Source: Falsirhodobacter deserti
Lineage (GTDB): Bacteria > Pseudomonadota > Alphaproteobacteria > Rhodobacterales > Rhodobacteraceae
DNA length: 64,000 nt
Assembly (NCBI RefSeq): GCF_004015795.1
Contig: NZ_ML137218.1
Location: forward strand, 2,081,368 to 2,145,367
Direction: 5' to 3'
The position numbers and the translations under genes are program-made. The notes below the pieces were generated by a model. It did no database searches and was not told the origin of the DNA. It saw only the letters and a program-made list of their open reading frames with translations. Of this stretch, positions 44,420 to 53,613 are shown in pieces. Numbering within the stretch: the stretch's first letter is position 1; each line of letters starts with the position of its first letter.

Positions 44420-45837
44420 TCGCGCGCAAAGGCGGTCAGGCGGCGCGTCAGCCCGTCCAGCGGGTTGGCCGCCAGACGGGCATAGATGCGAAGGCGCTCC
44501 GGCGGGATCGGAGCCCCCTTGCGCAGGTGATACCAGTCATCCGCTGCAACACGGGCGGGCATGTCCGCCACGGGCCCCGCTTCGGGGATCAGCTGCGCCA
44601 GCGGCACCTCGTCCAGGCGCGACAGCGCGGCTTTCGGCCATTCGCTGGCGTAATAGCGCCAAGGCAGCTGCGCTTCGTAATGGGCTTTCAGGAAGGCGCC
44701 GTAATCATCCAGCGGCAGCGCCCCGTCATAAGGATCGCCTTCGGAATACTGCGAGGGCCGCACCGGATGCGTCACCAGCCCGTCCGGCCCCAAGGTCCGG
44801 TAAGCGCCCGGCCATGTCACGGTGGAGGGAACGGCGTGGTTGGCCAGCACGCGCCCATCCGCCCCGCCCAGCCACAGATCTGCATCAAGGTGGTAATGGG
44901 CCGTCATGACATGCCCGATGCCTGTCTGCCGCAACGCCTCGGCCACGCCCGCACGGGCCGGATCGGGCTGGCCATCGCGAAGCGGCAGATCAAGCGCAAG
45001 GGCGCGGTCGGCCGGTTCGATCATCGGATAATGCGAGATGGTGATCAGCCTTTTGCCACCATCGCGTGCGCGGCGCGCCACATCGGCCATCCATGCGGCC
45101 AGATAAGGACGATCCCGCAGGACCGGCCCCCAGCCTTGGGAATTAGGGTCCGCCACCGGATCCAGCGCGCCCGCCGCAGGCTGCGCCACCGGGGGGAAAT
45201 GGTTGGCATCAACGGACAGGATCCAAAGATCCTCCGCCGGTTCCACAAGATAGGAGGCGTCGATTTGCCGGTGCGTGATCCCCCCGGCCGTCAGGTCATA
45301 AGCCCGCGCTGCCCAGTCTGCCGTGCCGAAAGGCGTTTCCCAGTGCAGATCGCGCGGATCGGGGGTGAAGCCAAGGCCGGGCAGCAGGGCCAGCGCCTCG
45401 GGATAGCCGAGGCTGCGCATGCCCGGATCCAGCACATCCGCCCCCGGGGCGCTGCACCGGCGCTGCACGCCGCCCTGCGCCAGATAGCTTTGCATCAGGT
45501 GGCGGCCCCGCATCCCGAACATGTCATGGTTGCCGGGCACCATCAGGAACCGCATGCCCCGCGCCTCATGCTCGGCCAGAATGGCGCGTGCCGTGCGCAG
45601 ATCCGTTTCCTGCCCGTCATCGGTCAGATCGCCAAGGATCAGGACAAGGCCGATCCCCTGCGCCTCCATCCCCTCCAGCGCGGCGCGGAAAGCGGGAACG
45701 CTTTCGTTATATACGCGCGACGAGGCCATCGTGTCGGCCAGCGGGCGAAGGGCCGGCCCCTCGATGCCGGGGATGCGCGTTGCATGGACATGCGGATCGG
45801 CAAGAAGGCCGATGCGGTGGCTGTAGGGGTCGGTCAT
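44407..45837 (-). CDS. Metallophosphoesterase (calcineurin-like)
   Basis: A 476-residue phosphoesterase with the metal-binding series LLADPHVH (D-x-H), LVLILGDLTDDG (GD), VPGNHDMFG (GNHD), ISHYPMI and TAHYHLDADL (H-x-H). The C-terminal ~150 residues are an extra domain. The group includes phosphodiesterases and phosphatases; substrate unknown. ATG at 45837 starts the family-like N terminus (MTDPYSHRIG), against a longer frame from 45873. Confidence 0.85.
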   Translation of the reverse strand: MTDPYSHRIGLLADPHVHATRIPGIEGPALRPLADTMASSRVYNESVPAFRAALEGMEAQGIGLVLILGDLTDDGQETDLRTARAILAEHEARGMRFLMVPGNHDMFGMRGRHLMQSYLAQGGVQRRCSAPGADVLDPGMRSLGYPEALALLPGLGFTPDPRDLHWETPFGTADWAARAYDLTAGGITHRQIDASYLVEPAEDLWILSVDANHFPPVAQPAAGALDPVADPNSQGWGPVLRDRPYLAAWMADVARRARDGGKRLITISHYPMIEPADRALALDLPLRDGQPDPARAGVAEALRQTGIGHVMTAHYHLDADLWLGGADGRVLANHAVPSTVTWPGAYRTLGPDGLVTHPVRPSQYSEGDPYDGALPLDDYGAFLKAHYEAQLPWRYYASEWPKAALSRLDEVPLAQLIPEAGPVADMPARVAADDWYHLRKGAPIPPERLRIYARLAANPLDGLTRRLTAFARDYAA

Positions 45838-45963
45838 GGCAGGCTCCGTCAGGACGGGGCGGCAATACGACATCCCTGTGACAACCCCGTGACGGCAGCC
45901 ATTCCTTGCGGTCGCGGCCCAAAGCGCATAGCTGAAAGAAGATCATCCGCATCCGGAACGGCC

Positions 45964-46578
45964 ATGACACTCCACCTGCACAAAAGCGACCTGCCCGACG
46001 GCCTGACCCTCGGCCCCGTGGTCGCGATTGACACCGAAACCATGGGACTGGACCCGCGCCGCGACCGGCTGTGCGTCGTGCAGCTGTCGGCGGGTGACGG
46101 GGATGCGCATCTTGTGCAGATCGCGCGCGGGCAAACGCGGGCGCCGAACCTTGAACGCCTGCTGGCCGATCCGGACGTCGTGAAGCTGTTCCACTATGGC
46201 CGCTTCGATATTGCCGCGCTTCAGAACGCCTTCGGGGTCACGGCCGCGCCGGTCTGGTGCACCAAGATCGCCTCCAAGCTGATCCGCACCTTCACCGACC
46301 GGCACGGGCTGAAATACCTGCTGTCCGAACTGGTGGGGGTGGACGTGTCCAAGCAGCAGCAAACCTCGGACTGGGGCGCGGAGGAGCTGACGCAGGCCCA
46401 GATGGATTACGCCGCCTCGGACGTGCTGCACCTGCACGCGCTGAAGGCTGAACTGGAAAAACGCCTCGCACGCGAGGGGCGGACGGAACTGGCCCAGCGC
46501 TGCTTCGATTTCCTGCCCACGCGCGCACAGCTGGACCTGATGGGATGGGACGAGCCGAATGACATCTTCCGCCACTGA
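45964..46578 (+). CDS. rnd: Ribonuclease D-like 3'-5' exonuclease
   Basis: A 204-residue DEDDy exonuclease: Exo I VAIDTETMGLD, Exo II HYGRFDIAAL, Exo III with Tyr in MDYAASDVLHL. It is much shorter than E. coli RNase D (375) because HRDC domains are missing, as is usual for the short alphaproteobacterial form. It acts in tRNA 3' trimming or RNA quality control. Overlaps kdsD by 20 bases. Confidence 0.92.
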   Translation: MTLHLHKSDLPDGLTLGPVVAIDTETMGLDPRRDRLCVVQLSAGDGDAHLVQIARGQTRAPNLERLLADPDVVKLFHYGRFDIAALQNAFGVTAAPVWCTKIASKLIRTFTDRHGLKYLLSELVGVDVSKQQQTSDWGAEELTQAQMDYAASDVLHLHALKAELEKRLAREGRTELAQRCFDFLPTRAQLDLMGWDEPNDIFRH

Positions 46579-47512
46579 CTACCTTGCCGCCGCCCGCCGC
46601 GTGATCGAGATCGAGGCGCAGGCCCTGACCGCGCTGGGCGTGGCGCTGGATGAAACCTTCGCCGACGCGGTGGAGATGATCCTGCGTGCCCGTGGCCGCG
46701 TAATCGTTTCCGGCATGGGCAAGTCGGGGCATATCGCGCGCAAGATCGCGGCTACCCTTGCCTCTACCGGCACGCCGGCGCAATTCGTGCACCCAGCCGA
46801 GGCGAGCCATGGCGATCTGGGCATGGTCACCGCCGAGGATGTGGCGCTGGTCCTGTCCAATTCGGGCGAAACGCCGGAACTGGCGGATCTGGTGGCCCAT
46901 ACGCGGCGATTTTCGATCCCGCTGATCGGCATCGCCTCGCGCCCTGATTCGACGCTGCTGCGGCAGGCCGATGTGGCGCTGGTCCTGCCCGCCGCGGCCG
47001 AGGCATGCGGCACGGGCGTGGTGCCCACGACCTCCACCACCATGACGCTGGCGCTGGGCGATGCACTGGCCGTGGCGCTGATGGAACACCGGCAGTTCAC
47101 ACCCGAACATTTCCGCATCTTCCACCCGGGCGGCAAGCTGGGCGCAAGACTGGCCCGCGTGGCGGACCTGATGCACACCGACCTGCCGCTGGTGCCCTTC
47201 GACATGCCCATGACCGAGGCGCTTCTGGTGATGAGCGGCAAGGGCCTTGGCGTTCTGGGCGTGACCGAAGGGGACCGGCTGACCGGCATCATCACCGACG
47301 GCGACCTTCGCCGCCACATGGCGGGCCTTCTGGGCCATACCACCGGCGAAGTGATGACCCGCGGCCCCCGCACCAGCACCCCCGAGGCGCTGGCCGAAAA
47401 GGCCGTGGCCGTCATGCAGGACCGCAAGATCACCGCCCTGTTCGTGGTGGAAGGCGAACGCCCCGTCGGCCTGATCCAGATCCACGATTGCCTGCGCGCC
47501 GGGATCGTCTGA
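46559..47512 (+). CDS. kdsD: Arabinose-5-phosphate isomerase (KdsD/KpsF)
   Basis: A 317-residue enzyme making arabinose 5-phosphate from ribulose 5-phosphate, the first step to Kdo. SIS domain (VSGMGKSGHIARKIAATLAS, then SGETPELADLV and VPTTSTT) and two CBS domains (about 205-317). It is followed at 1 base by lptC, the standard LPS gene order. Confidence 0.95.
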   Translation: MTSSATDYLAAARRVIEIEAQALTALGVALDETFADAVEMILRARGRVIVSGMGKSGHIARKIAATLASTGTPAQFVHPAEASHGDLGMVTAEDVALVLSNSGETPELADLVAHTRRFSIPLIGIASRPDSTLLRQADVALVLPAAAEACGTGVVPTTSTTMTLALGDALAVALMEHRQFTPEHFRIFHPGGKLGARLARVADLMHTDLPLVPFDMPMTEALLVMSGKGLGVLGVTEGDRLTGIITDGDLRRHMAGLLGHTTGEVMTRGPRTSTPEALAEKAVAVMQDRKITALFVVEGERPVGLIQIHDCLRAGIV

Positions 47513-47513
47513 C

Positions 47514-48113
47514 ATGGCGAAGATCACGGACCGGCATACCCGTCTTGTGGCCTGGCTGAAGGTGATCCTTCCGCTGGCGGCGCTGGTGATGCTGTCCACG
47601 ATCTTTCTGGTTTCCCGCACGGTGAACCCCGAAGACGCGATCCCCTATGCCGAGGTGGACGTGACCGGACGCGCCATGGATCCGCGCCTGACGCAGCCCA
47701 CATGGTCCGGCCTGACGGGCGATGGCGCGCGGCTGAACATTGCCGCCGCCGAAGCCCGCCCACCTGCCGAAGGGCGCGCGGCCACCATCACCGCCCTGCG
47801 CGCCGACCTGACCACCCCCGACGGCGTGGAAACGCGGATGCAGGCCGGAAGCGGTACCTTCGACGGAGAGGCCGGCATCATCGAGATGTCGGGGCAGGTG
47901 CGGCTGCACAACACGCTTGGCTATGACATCCGCCTGCCCTCGCTGACTGCCCGCACCGATGCCACGCGGCTGGAAGGACAGGGCCCCGTGACGGCAACGG
48001 CCCCCATGGGCCAACTTACCGCGGGCGGAATGGTGCTGAAAACCGATGGTGAGACCGATTACCGGCTGGACTTCACGGACGGGGTCAAGCTGATATACAC
48101 CCCATCCAACTGA
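47514..48113 (+). CDS. lptC: LPS export protein LptC
   Basis: A 199-residue bitopic membrane protein: one N-terminal transmembrane segment (about 15-35, VILPLAALVMLSTIFLV) and a periplasmic beta-jellyroll of the LptC/YrbK family. It passes LPS from the LptBFG transporter to LptA. The sequence is weakly conserved, as usual; position between kdsD and lptA supports the call. Confidence 0.9.
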   Translation: MAKITDRHTRLVAWLKVILPLAALVMLSTIFLVSRTVNPEDAIPYAEVDVTGRAMDPRLTQPTWSGLTGDGARLNIAAAEARPPAEGRAATITALRADLTTPDGVETRMQAGSGTFDGEAGIIEMSGQVRLHNTLGYDIRLPSLTARTDATRLEGQGPVTATAPMGQLTAGGMVLKTDGETDYRLDFTDGVKLIYTPSN

Positions 48114-48132
48114 CCCAACCCCCGGTGCCCTG

Positions 48133-48618
48133 ATGCTGAAAGCGCTGATTCTGCTTGCCTGCCTGTCATCCCCCGCACTGGCTGTTGCCCAGACCGCACA
48201 GATCGAGATGGGCGGGATGCGTCAGGATACCTCGGCCCCCGTCAGCGTGGATGCCGATCAGCTTTCGGTGGATCAGGCCAGCGGTCAGGCGACCTTCACC
48301 GGCAATGTACGCGTCAGCCAAGGCGAATTGCGGCTGGCGGCAGATACCGTGCAGGTCGAATACGGCGCCGACGAGGGCGAGATCCGCGCCCTTCAGGCCA
48401 GCGGCAATGTGACGCTGGCCAATGAAAGCATCGCCGCCGAGGCGCAGGAGGCCAGCTATACCATCGCCTCGGGCCTGATCGAGATGACGGGCGACGTGTT
48501 GCTGACGCAGGGGCAAAGCACCATCGCGGGACAGCGGCTGGTGATCGACGCCGCCGCCGGCACCGGCCGGATGGAAGGCCGTGTGCGGACCACCTTCCGC
48601 CCCGGAGCGTCGCAATGA
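48133..48618 (+). CDS. lptA: LPS transport periplasmic protein LptA
   Basis: A 161-residue exported protein with a signal peptide ending ALAVAQ (about residue 20) and the OstA-like repeats (VSVDADQLSVDQASGQATFTG, LTQGQSTIAGQRLVID). It forms the periplasmic bridge for LPS. Its stop overlaps the lptB start by 4 bases. Confidence 0.93.
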   Translation: MLKALILLACLSSPALAVAQTAQIEMGGMRQDTSAPVSVDADQLSVDQASGQATFTGNVRVSQGELRLAADTVQVEYGADEGEIRALQASGNVTLANESIAAEAQEASYTIASGLIEMTGDVLLTQGQSTIAGQRLVIDAAAGTGRMEGRVRTTFRPGASQ

Positions 48619-49346
48619 CGGTGCAGGGCCTTGCCGTCCGCAACCTGCGCAAAAGCTACAAGCGCCGTCCGGTGATCCGCGATGTCTCGCTGGACTTGAA
48701 GCGGGGCGAGGTTGTGGCCCTGCTGGGCCCGAACGGGTCGGGCAAGACCACCTGCTTTTACGCGATCGCGGGGCTTGTCACGCCCGAAGGCGGCGAGGTG
48801 CTGATCGACGGGCGCGACGTGACTGCCCTTCCGATGTATCGCCGCGCGCGGCTGGGCATCGGCTATCTGCCGCAGGAGGTATCGATTTTCCGCGGCCTGT
48901 CGGTGGAGGACAACATCCTTGCCGTTCTGGAAATCCGCGAGCCGGACCCAAAGCGCCGGCGCGAACGGCTGGAGGAGCTGCTTTCGGATTTCTCCATCAC
49001 CCATATCCGCCGGGCCCCTGCCCTTGCGCTTTCGGGCGGGGAACGCCGCCGGGCCGAGATTGCGCGCTGCCTTGCCGCCGACCCCTCCTATGTCCTTCTG
49101 GATGAACCTTTCGCGGGCGTGGACCCGATCGCCGTGGCCGAGATCCGCCACCTGGTGCATGATCTGAAAGGCCGTGGCCTTGGCGTGCTGATCACCGACC
49201 ACAACGTTCGCGAAACGCTGGGAATCGTTGATCGTGCTTACATCCTGCATGATGGCACGATCCTGAAAAGCGGCTCCACCGAAGAGATCGTTGCCGATCC
49301 GATGGTGCGGCAGGTTTATCTTGGGGAAAGCTTCACGCTTGCCTGA
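48615..49346 (+). CDS. lptB: LPS export ABC transporter ATP-binding protein LptB
   Basis: A 243-residue ABC ATPase. Walker A is GPNGSGKTTC, Q-loop IGYLPQEVSIF, signature LSGGERRRAE, Walker B YVLLDEPFAGVDP. It powers LPS extraction with LptF and LptG, which are not in this window. In many alphaproteobacteria rpoN follows; here it does not. Confidence 0.96.
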   Translation: MTVQGLAVRNLRKSYKRRPVIRDVSLDLKRGEVVALLGPNGSGKTTCFYAIAGLVTPEGGEVLIDGRDVTALPMYRRARLGIGYLPQEVSIFRGLSVEDNILAVLEIREPDPKRRRERLEELLSDFSITHIRRAPALALSGGERRRAEIARCLAADPSYVLLDEPFAGVDPIAVAEIRHLVHDLKGRGLGVLITDHNVRETLGIVDRAYILHDGTILKSGSTEEIVADPMVRQVYLGESFTLA

Positions 49347-49455
49347 ACATGCCGATTGTGTCGGCCTTGTAAAAACGAACACTGGATTTCACGCGCCACA
49401 TCCCCATCATTGAAGTATGGGCCTTCAAGGTCCACTCTTCTGAAGGAGGATGACC

Positions 49456-50031
49456 ATGCGCTACCAGATCACCGGCAAACAGATCGACATCGGCGACGCG
49501 TTGCAAACCCATGTCCGGTCGGAACTGGGCGAACTTATTGAAAAATATGCGCAGCGCCCCACCGACGCCATGATCTTCTTTTCCCGAATAGCGCATGAAT
49601 ACACCTGCGAAGTCGTGATGCATCTGTCGACCGGGTTGAACATTTCGGCCAATGGCCGTGCAAGCGAAATCTATGCCGCGTTCGAAGCCGCGCGTGAACG
49701 GATGGACAAGCAGGTCCGCCGCTACAAACGCCGCCTGCGCGATCACCAGCGCGAACGGACGACCCCGGTTGAATTCGGTGGCGCATCCTCCTATATCCTC
49801 GCGCCATCGGAAGAGGCCGACGAGCCCGAAGATCATGTATGGCAGCCGATGATCGTTGCCGAGACGGAGGCCCGCGTGCCCTCCATCACGGTGGGCGAGG
49901 CGGTCATGCAGCTGGAACTTGGGGGGCAGCAGATGCTTGTCTTCCGCAATGAAGGACATGGGGGCGTGAATGTCGTATACCGTCGCGAAGACGGAAATAT
50001 CGGCTGGATCGACCCGCGCAACAGCCGATAG
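49456..50031 (+). CDS. hpf: Ribosome hibernation promoting factor, long form
   Basis: A 191-residue HPF: the S30AE-type N-terminal domain (about 1-100, RYQITGKQIDIGDALQTHV) and a C-terminal dimerisation domain (about 130-190) that lets one protein form 100S ribosome pairs. GGAGG is 7 bases before ATG 49456. An ATG at 49450 is too close to that site. Located between lptB and ptsN. Confidence 0.94.
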   Translation: MRYQITGKQIDIGDALQTHVRSELGELIEKYAQRPTDAMIFFSRIAHEYTCEVVMHLSTGLNISANGRASEIYAAFEAARERMDKQVRRYKRRLRDHQRERTTPVEFGGASSYILAPSEEADEPEDHVWQPMIVAETEARVPSITVGEAVMQLELGGQQMLVFRNEGHGGVNVVYRREDGNIGWIDPRNSR

Positions 50032-50055
50032 AGGCCGGAACCGGCCGGGGATGCC

Positions 50056-50520
50056 ATGGAACTGAGCAAGATTCTCGCGCCGGAAGCCGTGCGCGTGACA
50101 GGCCATTTGACGAGCAAGAAGCGCTTGTTCCAAGAGCTGGGCGATATTGCGGCCGCAGCCTATGGACTGACGGCTGCAAGCGCCACGGATGGCCTGCAGG
50201 AACGTGAAAGCCTTGGCCCCACGGGCGTGGGCCATGGCATCGCCCTGCCCCATGCCCGGCTGCACAACCTGCCGGGCATTCAGGGCGTGTTCATCCGGCT
50301 GGAAAAGCCGCTGGACTATGACAGCGTGGATCGCCAGCCTGTTGATCTGGTGTTTGCTCTGTTCGCCCCGAAGGATTCGGGCGTGGACCACCTGAAGGCG
50401 CTGGCGCTGGTGTCGCGCACGATGCGCGACGCTTCCATCTGCCAGAAGCTGCGCGCCAATGCCGATCCGGCCAAGCTTTACGCCATCCTGACGGAAACGC
50501 GCGGAACACAGGCGGCCTAA
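50056..50520 (+). CDS. ptsN: Nitrogen-regulatory PTS EIIA component
   Basis: A 154-residue EIIA-Ntr protein with the phosphorylated histidine in GVGHGIALPHARL (about residue 66). It links nitrogen/carbon state and potassium transport in Proteobacteria. hpf-ptsN is a conserved pair. It overlaps the convergent sulfotransferase gene by 4 bases. Confidence 0.95.
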   Translation: MELSKILAPEAVRVTGHLTSKKRLFQELGDIAAAAYGLTAASATDGLQERESLGPTGVGHGIALPHARLHNLPGIQGVFIRLEKPLDYDSVDRQPVDLVFALFAPKDSGVDHLKALALVSRTMRDASICQKLRANADPAKLYAILTETRGTQAA

Positions 50521-51914
50521 CCGCCGTCGCGCCAGTCGCCGAAGCCGAACGTCTCGTAATCGCGGTGATAGGCTTCGCGCGCTGCCGCTTCGATCTCGTC
50601 ATCCACGAGGGCTGCCAGTGGAACGGCTTCTGCCGCCGGGGCCGGCAAAGGCGGCGCAGGCATGTCGAACTGCGAGGCGAAGAAGGCCAGCCCTTCGGCC
50701 AACCTGTCCTCGCGCAGGATCAGGTCGGGGCTGCGGAACTGGCCGAAGCCGTCCAGCATCGCGACCTGAGAGGCGAAGCCCCCCTCGGCCCGCATGCCCG
50801 ACTGGCCCGCGACATGCAGTTTCAGAAACCGCAGGAATGCCAGAAACGCCGCGCGATGATCCTCCAGCCTCATCTGCTGCCCCGGTGCGGGAAGCGGCAG
50901 ATCATAGCGGCGGATCAACTGCTGGCGAAATCCCGGCAGCGCGTTTGACAGGATCTGGGTGCAAAAGGCCGTATGCGCCCGTGCCAGGGGATGCCGCAGC
51001 ACCGTGAAGCTGCGATAGGCGCCCAGCCGGCCGCGCCATTGCCGGAATGTGCGCCCATCCATCTTTTCCACCACTCCGCCCGCAAATGCGCCCAACCACG
51101 CGGCCACCTGATCGTCCGGCCCGTTGCGCATCGGCAGATACAGGGCCGGCACCTCTGCCCCCGCGATGAAGGTGGGCAGCGGGGCGCCGCGGCGCGGTTC
51201 GAAATTCGGGATGCGGGCAAAATGGAATCGGTCGATGCGGGCCAGGGCTTCTTCGACGGCATCCGGATTTTCGACCTTATCCGAAAGCGGTTCGGGGTTC
51301 TGCTTCTTCAGCTTGCCGTCCAGCGCCTCCAGCCGCCCTTCGACCCCAAGGAACGAGGCGAGGCCGTTCAGCACGTCGATGTCCTGCACATCCTCGTAAT
51401 CGATGTGGAACGCCGTTTGCCCGCTGACCTGAAGGCGGTGCAGGACATGCTGGTAGAACAGGCCCAGATCATCCACATGGCGTTCGAATTCTTCAGGATT
51501 GAAGCGGACGCGGGCGCTGCGGGCCTTGCCGGCATGTGTCAGCTTCCATTGCCCCGTTTCGCGCGCGATCAGCAACGAGACATAGGATTCCAGCGGATTG
51601 CGCGTCAGGATGATCTTGGCGCAGGAAGGGTCGGCCAGCACGGCCTCCGTCACGCGCGGATCATGGTCCTGAAACTGCCGGAAGCCGGCCAACCCGTCTG
51701 TTTGTGCGCGCATGGCGGACAGCACCGCCAGCGGGTCGGCATTGCGGGCGGCCATGTCCATTCCGAACATCTCGGTCTGGTTCAGCTTGCCCATGAAGCT
51801 TGGGTTGAACACCTCGCCATGGCAGGCGATGCCCGCAATGGCGTTGAGGTTGGCTTCCAGAAAGTTGGAGCCGGTCCGCATGGCGGCAAACATGACGAAG
51901 CTGGTGAAGGGCAT
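50517..51914 (-). CDS. Double-domain sulfotransferase
   Basis: A 465-residue protein with two sulfotransferase-like halves. The N-terminal half has a 5'-phosphosulfate loop (AMRTGSNFLEANLNAI, about residue 11) and a 3'-phosphate motif (IILTRNPLESYVSLLI, about residue 100), like NodH-type enzymes. The C-terminal half has a second set resembling sulfotransferase family 2 (SFTVLRHPLARAHTAF and the end AYHRDYETFGFGDW), though its first PAPS loop is not clear. It is last in the galU-GT-GT-branching transferase operon, so it likely sulfates a surface glycan with PAPS made by CysD/CysNC. Confidence 0.82.
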   Translation of the reverse strand: MPFTSFVMFAAMRTGSNFLEANLNAIAGIACHGEVFNPSFMGKLNQTEMFGMDMAARNADPLAVLSAMRAQTDGLAGFRQFQDHDPRVTEAVLADPSCAKIILTRNPLESYVSLLIARETGQWKLTHAGKARSARVRFNPEEFERHVDDLGLFYQHVLHRLQVSGQTAFHIDYEDVQDIDVLNGLASFLGVEGRLEALDGKLKKQNPEPLSDKVENPDAVEEALARIDRFHFARIPNFEPRRGAPLPTFIAGAEVPALYLPMRNGPDDQVAAWLGAFAGGVVEKMDGRTFRQWRGRLGAYRSFTVLRHPLARAHTAFCTQILSNALPGFRQQLIRRYDLPLPAPGQQMRLEDHRAAFLAFLRFLKLHVAGQSGMRAEGGFASQVAMLDGFGQFRSPDLILREDRLAEGLAFFASQFDMPAPPLPAPAAEAVPLAALVDDEIEAAAREAYHRDYETFGFGDWRDGG

Positions 51915-51915
51915 T

Positions 51916-53613
51916 TCAACTCACAAGATAAGGCCGGTTCTGCCGGTCATCGGTGTGGAACATATCGCTGGCGGGATAGTCGCCCATCACCATCGGCTGC
52001 ATGCCGTGGTTTCGCAGATCCTGAAGAAAGCGGCCGAACCCCGCCAGATCCACAACCTGCGGCGCCGATGTCAGGCGTGGGCGCAGGCGCGGGGCGGTTT
52101 CTTCCACGATGGTTTGAAGGGGTTCAAGCGGATGGTCCAGAAATTCGGCCAGCGACCAGATCCGCACATGCGCCTTGACCCAGTGCAGGTTCAGCAGCTC
52201 AAGAAGCTCCATCTCCACCCGCTGAAGCCGGGCCGCCTCGCGGCGGATATCGGCAAAGGGAAGGCCCGAGCGATAAAGCGGCACCGCCCATGCCCCCGTG
52301 ACAACGAAGATATGTGCGTTCGGATCGGCAGCCATGAAGCTGTTGATCTTCTGGTTGTCGGCCGGACCGAACATGAAGCATTGGTGTTCGGGCCGCGTGT
52401 TCCAGATCAGGCTGGCAAGGAAGCTTTTCGGGTTGTAATCGCGCAGCTTCGCGCTGTCGGACAGCCCGCCGTGGTAAACGGTTTCCCCGCCCGCAAATTC
52501 CACCCGTTCCGGGCCAAAGATATGGCCATGCACGCGGGTATCCGTGATCTGTGCCAGCCAGTTTTGAAAATCCGGGATCAACTCGGCGAACCCCTGAAAC
52601 AGCGAGTACCGGCCTGCGGTCTTGCCATTCTCGAAGTTGTCGACGGGAAAGCGGCTTTGCATGTAAAGCCCGGCCCGCCCCTTCAAGCGCCGTTCTTTCG
52701 CGGCAGAAAACAGCCGGTCGACCCGGCCGGGATTGGGTTCGGCGTTCGGCGGGCGAAGCTCTTTCGGGGCAAGGAAGGCCTCGTAAAGACGGTCGGCATG
52801 CGCCCAGGCCTTGCGTGCGACGAAATAATCTGACCGGCGCAGAAGCGACAGGTGATCGTCATAGAAGATGTGCGGCTTGCCTTGGAAATCGAACTTGAAC
52901 AGCGTCAGTGACCGACTTTCCACGTTGGAGGAATATCGCCGCACCAGCGTCTGGAAGTAGCTTTCGTCAGGAATCCAGACCCGCCGGAAATACCTGTCAT
53001 GATGTGCGCGGTCCGGACTTTCCAGAATGGCCGCCAGCGTTTGCCGCGTCAGGCACCACCACTGGCTGCCCAGATGCGGCACGAGCCCTGCCGGTATGCG
53101 CCGCCGCAACCCCATCCGCCGTTGCACCCGCACCGAAAGATCGAACAACCGGCGGTGCCGCCGCCACGAGAACGGGAAGAACAACCGGAACCGCTCGATG
53201 TTCAGCCCGCCGATCGTCCAGCCGACCTCTTCGGTCATGACAGATTCGATAAAATCGGTGTCGGGCCGTTCATCCAGATAAGCGGCCAGTTCAGAGACGG
53301 GGCGCAATGGCAGGCACGAACCCGAGGCGAGGAAGACGTGATTCACGTCCGCATACTCGCGCAGCATCAGGCTGGTAGCCTCTTGCGTGGCCGCGACGAT
53401 GTTCCACCCGCCCCATTGGCAGCGGTGGCGCGGGCTGAACCGGACCAGCTTGCGCAGGTCCGCCAGGCTGGACCGCATCTCGCGGAAGACGCGCTGGCGC
53501 ACGCGTGCATCGACATGGATGACCACCGGGCACCCCTGTTCGGCCCAGTGCCGGGCCACCTGCGCCGCACGATCCAGCGCGGTGTGGCACAGCATGACGA
53601 AGCCCACGGTCAT
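51916..53613 (-). CDS. Core-2/I-branching-type N-acetylglucosaminyltransferase (GT14-like) with extra domain
   Basis: A 565-residue glycosyltransferase. The first ~280 residues resemble the Core-2/I-branching family (GFVMLCHTALDRA, VIHVDARV, NHVFLASGSCLPLRP, GSQWWCLTR, PDESYFQTLV). The ~280 residues after it form a second domain typical of the long Rhodobacterales members. It has no membrane anchor. ATG at 53613 overlaps the upstream glycosyltransferase stop by 4 bases (ATGA), and a longer frame is not needed. Donor and acceptor are unknown. Confidence 0.85.
   Translation of the reverse strand: MTVGFVMLCHTALDRAAQVARHWAEQGCPVVIHVDARVRQRVFREMRSSLADLRKLVRFSPRHRCQWGGWNIVAATQEATSLMLREYADVNHVFLASGSCLPLRPVSELAAYLDERPDTDFIESVMTEEVGWTIGGLNIERFRLFFPFSWRRHRRLFDLSVRVQRRMGLRRRIPAGLVPHLGSQWWCLTRQTLAAILESPDRAHHDRYFRRVWIPDESYFQTLVRRYSSNVESRSLTLFKFDFQGKPHIFYDDHLSLLRRSDYFVARKAWAHADRLYEAFLAPKELRPPNAEPNPGRVDRLFSAAKERRLKGRAGLYMQSRFPVDNFENGKTAGRYSLFQGFAELIPDFQNWLAQITDTRVHGHIFGPERVEFAGGETVYHGGLSDSAKLRDYNPKSFLASLIWNTRPEHQCFMFGPADNQKINSFMAADPNAHIFVVTGAWAVPLYRSGLPFADIRREAARLQRVEMELLELLNLHWVKAHVRIWSLAEFLDHPLEPLQTIVEETAPRLRPRLTSAPQVVDLAGFGRFLQDLRNHGMQPMVMGDYPASDMFHTDDRQNRPYLVS

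Noticed and set aside
49347-49455. Missing rpoN between lptB and hpf as a deletion
   Set aside because: Several alphaproteobacteria place rpoN elsewhere, and there is no remnant in this 109-base gap, so nothing indicates loss.
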